Below the pieces are notes generated by a model. The model searched no databases. It saw only the letters and a list, made by a program, of their open reading frames with translations, and was not told where the DNA came from. Positions 36,417-44,602 of a stretch of 64,000 bases of DNA are shown piece by piece. Within the stretch, counting starts at the first letter, position 1, and every line of letters starts with the position of its first letter. The stretch is from Longimicrobiales bacterium (lineage in GTDB: Bacteria > Gemmatimonadota > Gemmatimonadetes > Longimicrobiales > Gaopeijiaceae). Both the position numbers and the translations under genes were made by a program. The stretch covers positions 3,794,501 to 3,858,500 of the forward strand of contig OX638356.1 in assembly GCA_951813395.1 (NCBI GenBank). Reading direction: 5' to 3'.

Positions 36417-37496
36417 TTATGGATGTACAGATTCAATCCGCTCGAGCGACCACCGCGCGTGCTCGCGGACCAGCTCCGAGTTGTCGCGGGCGGCCCGCTC
36501 CAGCACCGGGATGGCCGCTTCCGCGCCCCAGTTGCCGAGCGCGACGCAGACGTTGCGGAGGAGGCCGTTGCGACGGGCGCGCGAGACGGGCGAATCGCGG
36601 AATTCGCGCAGGAATGCCTTGCCGGACATGTCCAGCAGCCGCGCGGCGAGATCGAGGAGGGAGGCGCCGTCGAGACCGTCGCGGGGCGAATAGGCGGGCT
36701 CGGCCGTGGGCTCCGAGAACTTCTCGTTCCAGGGACAGACTTCCTGGCAGATGTCGCAGCCGAAGACGCGGTTGCCGATGGCGGGACGCAGTTCCTCGGG
36801 GATGGGGCCCTTCAGTTCGATCGTCAGGTACGAGATGCACAGGCGCGCGTCCATGACCGGCGCGCCCCGCTCGTCGCGTCCGAGAAGGGCGCCGGTCGGG
36901 CAGGCGTCAAGGCAGCGCCGACAGGTGCCGCAGTGGTCCTCGCGGAACGGGACGCCGGGTTCCAGTGGCAGATCGGTGAGCAGCACGCCCAGAAAGAAGT
37001 ACGAACCCCGGCGCGGGTGGATGAGCATGGTGTTCTTCCCGAACCAGCCCAGGCCGGCGCGGGCGGCGAGTTCCCGTTCGAGAAGCGGCCCCGTGTCGAC
37101 GTACGCGCGGCGCCGGACAGGGCGTCCCGCGAGGTCTTCGAGACGGTCGGCGAGGACCTCCAGCCTGTCGCGGACGACGTGGTGGTAGTCGCGGCCCCGC
37201 GCGTAGCGGGCGACGATGGCGCGGGCGGGGTCGCCGGGTGAGGTGGCGGGCTCGTCGCCGCCGTACGAATGGGCGACCACAAGCGCGCTCCGGAAGCCGG
37301 GCATGATGCGGCCGAGGTCGGACCGGCGGCTCACCGCCTCGGCGCGCGCAAGGTAGGCCATCTCGCCGTGCAGCCCCGAGTCGACCCACGTCCGAAAGTG
37401 AGCCATGTGATCGCTGTCGTGCCGGGTGAGGACGCCTGCCATGTCGAATCCGACCGCGCGGGCTTCGGCAACGGCGTGTAGAGTGTCCAGGGTCAT
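36417..37496 (-). CDS. queG: Epoxyqueuosine reductase QueG
   Basis: 359 residues from ATG 37496 (the longer open frame to 37559 overlaps the divergent gene region and lacks family similarity). QueG performs the last step of queuosine synthesis, reducing epoxyqueuosine in tRNA wobble position 34 with a cobalamin and two 4Fe-4S clusters. Both ferredoxin-type cysteine sets are present: CGTCRRCLDACPTGAL and CDICQEVCPWN. The N-terminal DUF1730 domain (RALVVAHSYGG-like segment, YARGRDYHHVVRDRLE, GWFGKNTMLIHP) and C-terminal HEAT-like repeats (LRNVCVALGNWGAEAAIPVL) complete the family plan. It is an ordinary cytosolic housekeeping gene. Confidence 0.96.
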   Translation of the reverse strand: MTLDTLHAVAEARAVGFDMAGVLTRHDSDHMAHFRTWVDSGLHGEMAYLARAEAVSRRSDLGRIMPGFRSALVVAHSYGGDEPATSPGDPARAIVARYARGRDYHHVVRDRLEVLADRLEDLAGRPVRRRAYVDTGPLLERELAARAGLGWFGKNTMLIHPRRGSYFFLGVLLTDLPLEPGVPFREDHCGTCRRCLDACPTGALLGRDERGAPVMDARLCISYLTIELKGPIPEELRPAIGNRVFGCDICQEVCPWNEKFSEPTAEPAYSPRDGLDGASLLDLAARLLDMSGKAFLREFRDSPVSRARRNGLLRNVCVALGNWGAEAAIPVLERAARDNSELVREHARWSLERIESVHP

Positions 37497-37580
37497 GCTA
37501 CCATTGTTCGTCGGTTGGGTCCCGGGCCGCCATGTTCGACGGATTGGCGCGTCGCCCATCCTCAGTCCGAAGGAGAAACG

Positions 37581-38771
37581 TTGCAGCCTGCTTCAGGGTC
37601 CTGGGCGTCCCGATGCATTGCCGCCTCCCGGTGCGTTTTTGAGGCCTCCGTCTGGATCGCCGCCTTCGTGTTTTCTTCCGCGTGCGATGCATTCGAGCGG
37701 GAATACGACATCTGGGTCGACACGCTCTCCACCGGCCTTGTCCGCGTATACAACCGGGACCTCCTCAGGTCCAGCCCGGAGCCGGACTATGTCCTGGTCG
37801 AGGAGCTGCGACTGGGGCAAGCCTCCGGCCGGACCGCCCCCGACGACCCTGAAGTCCTCGGCGATGTCGTCGGTCTGGCAGTAGACGAGGTCGGGAGGAT
37901 CTACCTCGCGGACGGGGCGAGTCAGGAAGTCCGGGTCTTCGATCGACAGGGGGACTTCCTGCGGCGTTTCGGCCGGAGGGGAGAAGGCCCCGGCGAGTTC
38001 CGGAGTCTGGCGGGAGTGGCCTGGCATCCCTCGGGGGTCCTTCTGGCCATGGATCTCGGTGCGCGGCGTGTCACCGCCTTCGACTCTGTCGGGACGGTTC
38101 TTTCAAGCACCGGACACCATGAGGGCACCGACAATCCCGGCTCGGCCTGGCGGACCGACGTCGACACGCTGGGGTTCCTTTACGAGCCGGATCGGGATTC
38201 CCCGTCCTGGGCCCGGCGTGTTCTCAAGCACCGGCTCCTCGCCGACTTCACGCTGGCCGCGGTGGACACGATCGCGCTCGCCCGGCGGGGACCCCATTTC
38301 GATTCGATCCCGACCAACTGGCGGCCGCTGTGGTCGGCAGGCTCCGACGGAAGCATGTGGCACGGGAACACCAACAGGTTCCATTTCCTCAAGGTCACCG
38401 ACCGGAACGATACAACCCTGGCCGTGGAGTTGCGCCGCCCGACCCCTCGCCTGCAAGGCCGCGAGAGGGACAGCCTGGGCACCGCATGGGGACTGCCGTC
38501 GAGTTCGCTCCCCAGGTACAAGGCGGTGCTGGAGTCCCTTCACGTCGCGCGGGACGGGAGAATCTGGATATGGAACCCGCACGTGGGCCAGACGTGGGGA
38601 AGGTGGGAAGTGCTCGCCGGTAACGGCTACCATCTGGGGCAGGTGGCGACGCCCGTATTGCTGGCCGCAGAACCACCCCCGGTTTTCGGGCAGGGCACGA
38701 TTACCGGGGTCACCCGGGATGACGCGGGAGGCCGGTACGTGGTGCGCCTGCGCGTGCCCGCGATGGACTGA
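37581..38771 (+). CDS. Six-bladed beta-propeller lipoprotein
   Basis: 396 residues from TTG 37581. This unusual start is chosen because AAGGAG lies 5 bases upstream and because it yields a lipoprotein signal with lipobox FVFSSAC; no ATG fits. The propeller pattern is visible: VVGLAVDEVGRIYLADGAS, QEVRVFDRQGDFLRRFGRRG, EGPGEFRSLAGVAWHP and GVLLAMDLGARRVTAFDSVG. It is one of three such lipoproteins in the window (with 17094 and 43437). Function unknown. It is transcribed divergently from queG with 84 bases between the starts. Confidence 0.82.
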   Translation: MQPASGSWASRCIAASRCVFEASVWIAAFVFSSACDAFEREYDIWVDTLSTGLVRVYNRDLLRSSPEPDYVLVEELRLGQASGRTAPDDPEVLGDVVGLAVDEVGRIYLADGASQEVRVFDRQGDFLRRFGRRGEGPGEFRSLAGVAWHPSGVLLAMDLGARRVTAFDSVGTVLSSTGHHEGTDNPGSAWRTDVDTLGFLYEPDRDSPSWARRVLKHRLLADFTLAAVDTIALARRGPHFDSIPTNWRPLWSAGSDGSMWHGNTNRFHFLKVTDRNDTTLAVELRRPTPRLQGRERDSLGTAWGLPSSSLPRYKAVLESLHVARDGRIWIWNPHVGQTWGRWEVLAGNGYHLGQVATPVLLAAEPPPVFGQGTITGVTRDDAGGRYVVRLRVPAMD

Positions 38772-38787
38772 GTCGAGACGACACGCC

Positions 38788-38801
38788 TCCGGGGCGCCGG
38801 A
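38788..38801. terminator. Bidirectional hairpin between convergent genes
   Basis: TCCGG, loop GGCG, CCGGA: a perfect 5-base stem exactly filling the gap between the two convergent stop codons (38771 and 38802). No T-run on either strand, so termination efficiency is uncertain. Confidence 0.4.
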
Positions 38802-39302
38802 TCAGTTCGAGAGAACGTCCCTCAGGTCTTCGATCCGGGCCGCCGTCACGTCCCGGAGGTCTTCGATCCTGCCCGCCGTCACGTCTCGAAAGTCTTCGAC
38901 CCTTGCCGCCATGAATCCCTGCATGTCGTCGAAGCGCGTACCGATCCGTCGTTCGACGTCCCTGATGCTCTCACCGATCGCTGCGTGCGCATCCCGGCTT
39001 TCGGCGCGCACCAGACCGATTTCGGCCTTCACCTCGTTGAAACGCCGGTCCATGGAGCACTGCATGTCGTCGAAGCGCCGGTCCACGGCCTCGAAGCGCT
39101 TGTCCACCGCCTCGAAGCGCTGATCCAGGCCCTTGAACCGCTGGTCCACGCCCTCGAAGCGCTGGTCCACGCCCTTGAACCGCTGGTCCAGGTAGCGATG
39201 CATGTCGTCGAACCGCCTGGACATCCACACGGCGATGGCCGTCAAGCCAGCGAAAAGCAGGACTATTTCGGCTGCAAATCCGATCCACTCGGTCGTAGGC
39301 AC
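38802..39302 (-). CDS. Membrane-anchored heptad-repeat coiled-coil protein
   Basis: 166 residues from GTG 39302. One N-terminal membrane segment (about residues 6-27, WIGFAAEIVLLFAGLTAIAV) is followed by a highly regular coiled coil: six successive seven-residue units of the type DQRFKGV / DQRFEGV / DKRFEAV / DRRFDDM (about 36-77), a less regular middle, and a C-terminal 11-residue repeat (ARVEDFRDVTA, GRIEDLRDVTA, ARIEDLRDVLS). No enzymatic domain is visible. Phenylalanine at a fixed core position is striking. Similar short DUF1640/DUF4164-like or phage-tail-associated coiled coils exist, but I cannot assign a family. Likely an oligomeric membrane-tethered rod. Confidence 0.75.
   Translation of the reverse strand: MPTTEWIGFAAEIVLLFAGLTAIAVWMSRRFDDMHRYLDQRFKGVDQRFEGVDQRFKGLDQRFEAVDKRFEAVDRRFDDMQCSMDRRFNEVKAEIGLVRAESRDAHAAIGESIRDVERRIGTRFDDMQGFMAARVEDFRDVTAGRIEDLRDVTAARIEDLRDVLSN
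38816..38914 (-). repeat. 33-base tandem repeats (3 copies), C-terminal coiled coil
   Basis: Three imperfect 33-base units at 38816-38848, 38849-38881 and 38882-38914 encode the 11-residue repeats at the end of the coiled-coil protein. The first two units are nearly identical; the third has diverged. Confidence 0.85.
39081..39185 (-). repeat. 21-base tandem repeats (5 copies), heptad coiled coil
   Basis: Five units of 21 bases at 39081-39101, 39102-39122, 39123-39143, 39144-39164 and 39165-39185, of the general form GTCCACGCCCTTGAACCGCT plus one base. Each encodes one heptad on the minus strand. Divergence at synonymous and nonsynonymous sites indicates growth by duplication. Confidence 0.88.
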
Positions 39303-39520
39303 CGTCCGCTACCCCCTCCTCCCCTCGTCCACGCTTGTGATCCAGTTACGTCACACGGGCAAGCCGAGCATGAAAGGTCGCACTCCGAGCGAGAAACACC
39401 CATGGTTGAATGGGACAATCCGATGTTGGAATCGCGCTCTACCGGCAAAATGCCGATTGTAGGCGCGGACGCAAGCCCGGAGTGCGGCTCCGGGGCACGC
39501 AACTCGAACCGCCGGTACGA

Positions 39521-40645
39521 ATGACCCTCGACCACATCCGCGGCGAATTCCCGATTCTCGGGCGCCGCAACTACCTCAATTCCTGTTCGCTGGGAGCGCT
39601 CTCGCATCGGGCGGAGGGCCGGCTGGCCGACTTTGTCGCCAAGTGGCACGACTTCGGGGCCTCGGCCTGGTACGAGCACTGGTGGGGCGCGCTCGGCGAG
39701 CTGCGCGGCCGCGTCGAGAACCTTTTCGGCGCCCCCTCCGGAACCGTCGCGCTCATGCCCTCCACCTCGGCGTGTCTGGCCGCGATCTCGTCAAGCCTGG
39801 ACTGGTCGAAACGCAACCGCATCGTCACGACCGAGCTGGACTTCCCCACCCTGCTCTACCAGTGGAAGGTTCGCCCGGATGCCGAGATGGTCGTGCTGGA
39901 AAGCCGCGACGGGGTCCACATCGACCCGCAGCAGTTCGCGGACGCGGTGGACGACCGCACGCTCGCGATCGCGACCAGCCACGTCTTCTTCACCACCGGC
40001 GCGATCCAGGATCTGACAGCCATCGCCGACATCGCGCGGCGGGCGGGTGCGTTGAGCCTGATCGACGGGTACCAGGGGGCGGGCCAGGTGCCGGTCGACC
40101 TGCCCGCGACCGAAGTCGACTTCTACACCTCGGGGCCGCTCAAGTGGCTCTGCGGAGGGCCTGGCCTGGCCTACCTCTACGTCCGGGACGCCCTCGTCCA
40201 CGACCTCGAACCCACGATCACCAGCTGGTTCGCCACCGAAGACCAGTTCCTGTTCAACCCCGGCGAGTTCCGCTACCACGGCGACGCGCGTCGCTTCGAG
40301 CTGGGGACGCCGGCGCTGGCCACGGTGCACACGGCGCTCGGCGGGCAGGAGATCGTCGACGAGGTCGGGATGGGCCGGATCCGGGCGCAGAACGTGGCGC
40401 TGACCGAGCGGTTGGTTGAACGGTGCACGGCTGCGGGGTTCTCGCTTCGCGTCAGCGACCGGACGGAGACGCGTTCGGCGATCGTGCTGGTGCGTCACGA
40501 AGATCCCGGGGGCGCAGTCGCCCACCTGGCTGAACGGGGAATCATCGTCGACAACCGCCCCGGCGTGGTGCGCGCGAGCCCGCACTTCTACAACACGCTG
40601 GACGAGGTGGACGCGTTCGTGGAGGCGCTGGCGGAGACGGTCTAG
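39521..40645 (+). CDS. Class V aminotransferase-fold PLP enzyme
   Basis: 374 residues from ATG 39521, cytosolic. It has the fold type I class V layout: NYLNSCSLGALSHRAEGRLA near the N-terminus, VALMPSTSACLAAISSSL, LSLIDGYQGAGQVPVDLPAT for the PLP aspartate region, and the lysine candidate in YTSGPLKWLCGGPGLAYLYV. The C-terminal ending GIIVDNRPGVVRASPHFYNT is typical of kynureninase and isopenicillin-N-epimerase-like members. The reaction (aminotransfer, desulfuration or kynurenine cleavage) cannot be chosen from sequence alone. The 218 bases upstream hold no other gene. The M14 peptidase follows about 110 bases later on the same strand. Confidence 0.9.
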   Translation: MTLDHIRGEFPILGRRNYLNSCSLGALSHRAEGRLADFVAKWHDFGASAWYEHWWGALGELRGRVENLFGAPSGTVALMPSTSACLAAISSSLDWSKRNRIVTTELDFPTLLYQWKVRPDAEMVVLESRDGVHIDPQQFADAVDDRTLAIATSHVFFTTGAIQDLTAIADIARRAGALSLIDGYQGAGQVPVDLPATEVDFYTSGPLKWLCGGPGLAYLYVRDALVHDLEPTITSWFATEDQFLFNPGEFRYHGDARRFELGTPALATVHTALGGQEIVDEVGMGRIRAQNVALTERLVERCTAAGFSLRVSDRTETRSAIVLVRHEDPGGAVAHLAERGIIVDNRPGVVRASPHFYNTLDEVDAFVEALAETV

Positions 40646-40757
40646 CCGCGACCGGCAAGGCGGGACGCGCGCGGCATGGCGGTCGTGCGCGCCGTCGCGG
40701 GCATCGTGCAGTAGGTTAGTCCTCGTCCATCCGTTCCCCGAACCGGGAGATGCTCCC

Positions 40758-43400
40758 GTGCTCGCCACGCTCGCGCTCGCCACAGCGATCCAATTGCCCG
40801 CTCAGGTGCCGGAACTGGCACCCGGGACCCGCTACGACCCGGCCATCCCCACGCTGGAGCAGGTGGTGGGTCACGACTTCGGTGAGGTCATCACACCGCC
40901 CCACGACGTGATTCGGTACATGGAGGCGCTGGCCGCCGCCGCGCCGGAACGCACTCACCTCATCCGCTACGCGGAGAGCTGGGAGGGCCGCCCACTCGTG
41001 GTCCTCGTGATCGGTTCGCCGGAGCGCCTGGCGGCGCTGGACGACGTGAAGGCGGATCTCGCGCGTCTCGCCGACCCGCGCGGGCTGTCCGACTCCGAGA
41101 CGGAAGCGCTGCTGGCCGAACTCCCGGTCGTCACCGCGCTCATGCACGGGATCCACGGCAACGAGATCAGTTCGAGCGGCGCGGCCATGGCGGAAGCCTA
41201 TCACCTGCTCGCGGCGATCGGGGATGCCGATGTCGACCTCATCCTGTCCGAGTCGCTGGTCCTGATCGATCCCATGGAGAACCCGGACGGACGGAACCGC
41301 TTCGTCTACCAGAACGAGGTGGCCGAGGCCAGGTGGCCGGACGAGGCCGCGGTGTCCGCCGAGCACGACGAACCGTGGCCGGGCGGACGGGGCAACCACT
41401 ACCTCTTCGACCTGAACCGGGACCTGTTCATTCAGAGCCAGCCCGAAACGCGGGGGAAGGTGGACGTCTTCCTCGAATACCGGCCGCACATCGTCGCGGA
41501 CCTGCACGAGATGGGCGGGGACGCGACCTACTTCTTCCCGCCGACCGCGCCGCCCTCCAACCCCTGGTACGGAGAGCGGCAGATCGCGCTCATGGACGTT
41601 TTCGGGTCGGCGATCGCGGCGCGCTTCGACGAACGCGGCTTCGCCTACTTCAACCGGGACGTCTACGACCTTTTCTACCCCGGCTACGTCGACATGTGGC
41701 CCATGGGGCACGGCGCGCTCGGCATGACCTACGAGCAGGCGAGCGCCCGCGCGTTGCGGCTGAGGCAGTCGGACGGGGACCTGCTCACCTACGCCGACGG
41801 CGTGCTGCACCACTTCACGTCGGCGCTCGAGACGGCGCTGACCGCCGCGCGGAACCGCGAGAGGATCCTGCGCGACTACCTCGCGTTCCGGCGAGAGGGC
41901 GTGGCAGCGGGGCAAACGGGCCCGGCCGAGCTGGTGCTCCATTCGGCGCACGACCCCGGAATGGCGGAGCGCCTTGCCCTGATGCTGGTCGAGAACGGCA
42001 TCGAGGTGTTCCGCGCCTCGGGGCCCGTGACGGTCGACGGTCGCACGCTGTCCGCCGGCTCCAGCTTCATCGTGCCGCTGGACCAGCCCACGCACGGCTT
42101 CGTCCACAACCTCCTCGACGCCAACGTGCCCATGGAGGAGGACTTCGTGCGGCGGCAGATCGAGCGCCGCGCGAACCGGCAGCCGGACGAAATCTACGAC
42201 CTCACGGCGTGGAGCCAGTCGCTGCTCTGGGACGTGGAGGCGATCGAGACCGAAGCGACCGGCGCGCGGGGCCAACCCGTGGCGCCCGACGAAGCCGCCG
42301 CCCGTCCGGAGGTGCGCGGTGGCGACGCCGGAAGCGAGCCGGCGACCGCTCTGCCCGAAGCGATTGTCGGCTACCTGATTCCGTGGGGCACCAACGGGGC
42401 AGCCGCCGTCGTCGAGGCGTTGCGGGAGGGTATCCGTGTCCGGGCGGCGGGCGCGGAGTTCACGCTGGACGACCGGCGGTACGGGACCGGCACGGCGATC
42501 ATCCGCGTGGCCGAGAACGGCCCGGATCTGCGCACCCGCCTGGCCGGGATCGCGGCCCGCCACCGGGCCGAAGTCGTCCCGATCGACGGCGCATACGTGC
42601 GCGAGGGAATGTCGCTGGGAAGCCGACGGGTGCGGGCGTTGCGGGAGCCGCGCGTGCTTCTCGTCTACGATGCTCCCGGGCAGAGCTACTCCGTGGGTTG
42701 GGCCCGGTACGTCCTTGAACGGCGCTACGGACAGCGCACGACGGCCGTGCGGGCTTCGAGCCTCGGCCGGGCACGGCTGGCCGACTACGATGTGGTCGTC
42801 TTTCCGAGCGGCAACTACGGCAACGCGGTGGGCGAGGGGCTGGTGGACCGTCTGCAGGCCTGGATGCGCGACGGCGGCACCGTGATCACGATGGCCGAGT
42901 CCTCGCGCTGGGCGTCACGGGCGGGGCTCCTGGCCACCGAGACGGAGCGACGAGGCGGGCGCGCCACGGGCGACGACCCACCCGATCCCGGCACCCCGGA
43001 GCAGCCTATCCGGTACCTCGACGCGATTTCCCCCGGCGACGAATCCCCCGAGGGCGTCCCGGGAGCCATCCTGCGCACCGTGCTCGACACCGAGCACTGG
43101 CTCTCGGCGGGCACGGACGGCGAAATCGGCGTCCTGGTCGAGGGCTCACGCGTTTTCCGCCCGATAACCCTCGACAGTGGCACGAACGTCGGTCGCTACG
43201 CCGAGGTCGACAATCTAGTCCTCGGCGGGATCGTGTGGGAGGAGTCGCGGCCTCAACTGGCCAGCAAGGCCTTCCTCATTCACCAGCCCGTCGGCCGCGG
43301 GCAGCTGGTGGCGTTTGCGGAGGATCCGAACTATCGGGCCTATGCGGAGGCCACCCAGCTGCTGTTCATGAACGCGGTGTTGCTGGGGCCGGGGCGGTAG
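40758..43400 (+). CDS. Secreted M14-family zinc carboxypeptidase, second copy
   Basis: 880 residues from GTG 40758, which gives a short signal-like leader (LATLALATAIQLPAQ); the frame is open further upstream without a better start, so the N-terminus is uncertain. The zinc site is in HGIHGNE (His133, Glu136) followed by ISSSGAAMAEAYHLL, with later segments DPMENPDGRNRF, HYLFDLNRDLF and HIVADLHEMGGDATYFFPP. The C-terminal half contains a Rossmann-like or glutamine-amidotransferase-like region (DVVVFPSGNYGNAVGEGL, RDGGTVITMAESSRW). It is parallel in architecture to the M14 protein at 22155-24932. Probable role: peptide trimming outside the cytosol. Confidence 0.9.
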   Translation: MLATLALATAIQLPAQVPELAPGTRYDPAIPTLEQVVGHDFGEVITPPHDVIRYMEALAAAAPERTHLIRYAESWEGRPLVVLVIGSPERLAALDDVKADLARLADPRGLSDSETEALLAELPVVTALMHGIHGNEISSSGAAMAEAYHLLAAIGDADVDLILSESLVLIDPMENPDGRNRFVYQNEVAEARWPDEAAVSAEHDEPWPGGRGNHYLFDLNRDLFIQSQPETRGKVDVFLEYRPHIVADLHEMGGDATYFFPPTAPPSNPWYGERQIALMDVFGSAIAARFDERGFAYFNRDVYDLFYPGYVDMWPMGHGALGMTYEQASARALRLRQSDGDLLTYADGVLHHFTSALETALTAARNRERILRDYLAFRREGVAAGQTGPAELVLHSAHDPGMAERLALMLVENGIEVFRASGPVTVDGRTLSAGSSFIVPLDQPTHGFVHNLLDANVPMEEDFVRRQIERRANRQPDEIYDLTAWSQSLLWDVEAIETEATGARGQPVAPDEAAARPEVRGGDAGSEPATALPEAIVGYLIPWGTNGAAAVVEALREGIRVRAAGAEFTLDDRRYGTGTAIIRVAENGPDLRTRLAGIAARHRAEVVPIDGAYVREGMSLGSRRVRALREPRVLLVYDAPGQSYSVGWARYVLERRYGQRTTAVRASSLGRARLADYDVVVFPSGNYGNAVGEGLVDRLQAWMRDGGTVITMAESSRWASRAGLLATETERRGGRATGDDPPDPGTPEQPIRYLDAISPGDESPEGVPGAILRTVLDTEHWLSAGTDGEIGVLVEGSRVFRPITLDSGTNVGRYAEVDNLVLGGIVWEESRPQLASKAFLIHQPVGRGQLVAFAEDPNYRAYAEATQLLFMNAVLLGPGR

Positions 43401-43401
43401 C

Positions 43402-43446
43402 GGGGGGCGAGTCAGGGGTACCGCGAGGCCCCCGACTCAGTCCCCC
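43402..43446. terminator. Bidirectional hairpin between convergent genes
   Basis: GAGTC (43409-43413), one mismatch, GGGG (43415-43418), a 10-base loop, CCCC and GACTC (43434-43438) form a stem between the stops of the M14 gene (+) and the propeller lipoprotein (-). Flanking G and C runs (43402-43407 and 43442-43446) can extend it. No T-run. Confidence 0.45.
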
Positions 43447-44504
43447 ACCCGCAGCCTGTACTTCGCGATCCGCCACGGCGGGATGTCCGGATTCTGAAGG
43501 ACGTACAGGTATCGGCCACCGCCGAGGACCTTTACGCCGTCGGGCAACGGCACGTCCTCGAAGAGCTTGGTGCCGGTGTGGCGGTCGTAGACTTCGAGTC
43601 GGGTGTGGAGCACCCTGAAGGGGAAGAACGTCTTCGTTTCGTCAAGCTCACCCACCGTGAAGATCAGGTAGTCACCGGCGACCACATCAATACGGGGGAC
43701 AAGGTCGAACGTGCCCAGCACATCGCTGGCATCCTGGCCTCCAGGAGACGTCGTGGCGAACGCACCCGGCTCGATCTCCGGAACCCTGCGGAACGAGAGT
43801 GATGGCGTGCCAATCGTACCCACCGAGTCGCCTGCTCCGTTCAGAATCGTTGCAGGGTAGAGCAGCATGGCCATGGCGAAGATCGAGTCACCAGCGACCG
43901 CGCCAACCACATCTCCAAAGCCGCTCCAGTAGGGCTTTCCAAAAATCGGCGTAGTCCAACTCGACCAGGCTACACCACCGTCAACCAGCCGGTGGAAGTA
44001 GCCGTTCTGTACCGCAACGTCGTGAATCGACCTCGCCATTCCGATTCCGTAGAACACGATGTCCGGTCCAAAGGAAAACACCTCAAAGACCCAATTATCG
44101 CCGGTTCCCACCAGAGTATCCGGACTCAGATCGCCATTCAGATACGTGAGCCACCGCTTGCGTGGACTTGATACGACGATCTGCCCGGAGGCTGTCTCCG
44201 CTACGCCGCCGATTCGGCGCAGTTCCCAGGGGCCATCGCCGAAGCGCCCGAATCCGGCTTGCAGCGAGCCGTCCCTCGCGTAGGTCCGCACGCGCGGCAA
44301 GAACCGGTCACCGACAATGAGACCGCCATCCCGCCGCTCCACGAACATGCCGATCTCGGCGATCGAATCGGTTGGATCTTCGCCGAGTTCGATGACTTCC
44401 GCGAGTTCGAACACCTCGAGAAACGGCGGGGAGGCGACGGTCTGCGGGGGCTGATCGCAGGACGCAAGAAACAGAATCTGGCTCAAGCCAGCGATCATGG
44501 TCAT
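43437..44504 (-). CDS. Six-bladed beta-propeller lipoprotein
   Basis: 355 residues from ATG 44504 (ATG 44498 is also possible). The lipoprotein signal is MTMIAGLSQILFLASC, preceding EVFELAEVIELGEDPTDSI. Blades include GGLIVGDRFLPRVRTYARDG, LQAGFGRFGDGPWELRRIGG, GQIVVSSPRKRWLTYLNGD and the closing GGRYLYVLQNPDIPPWRIAK. It shares the overall plan of the lipoproteins at 17094 and 37581. The base composition seems slightly less GC-biased than that of the neighbours (several AT-rich codons), which may indicate looser constraint or transfer. Function unknown. Confidence 0.8.
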   Translation of the reverse strand: MTMIAGLSQILFLASCDQPPQTVASPPFLEVFELAEVIELGEDPTDSIAEIGMFVERRDGGLIVGDRFLPRVRTYARDGSLQAGFGRFGDGPWELRRIGGVAETASGQIVVSSPRKRWLTYLNGDLSPDTLVGTGDNWVFEVFSFGPDIVFYGIGMARSIHDVAVQNGYFHRLVDGGVAWSSWTTPIFGKPYWSGFGDVVGAVAGDSIFAMAMLLYPATILNGAGDSVGTIGTPSLSFRRVPEIEPGAFATTSPGGQDASDVLGTFDLVPRIDVVAGDYLIFTVGELDETKTFFPFRVLHTRLEVYDRHTGTKLFEDVPLPDGVKVLGGGRYLYVLQNPDIPPWRIAKYRLRVGD

Positions 44505-44602
44505 CCAGGGACCGGATTTGGATCGGATCACCAGCTGGTCTCCAATGACAGCCTGCAGAGTCTTTGAGGATCGTCCGTCAAGCACGCGCGCGCCGCCCCA
44601 CC

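Noticed and set aside
38816-39185. Short regular repeats that might be a CRISPR array
   Set aside because: Units are directly adjacent without unique spacers and match the coding periodicity of a coiled coil.
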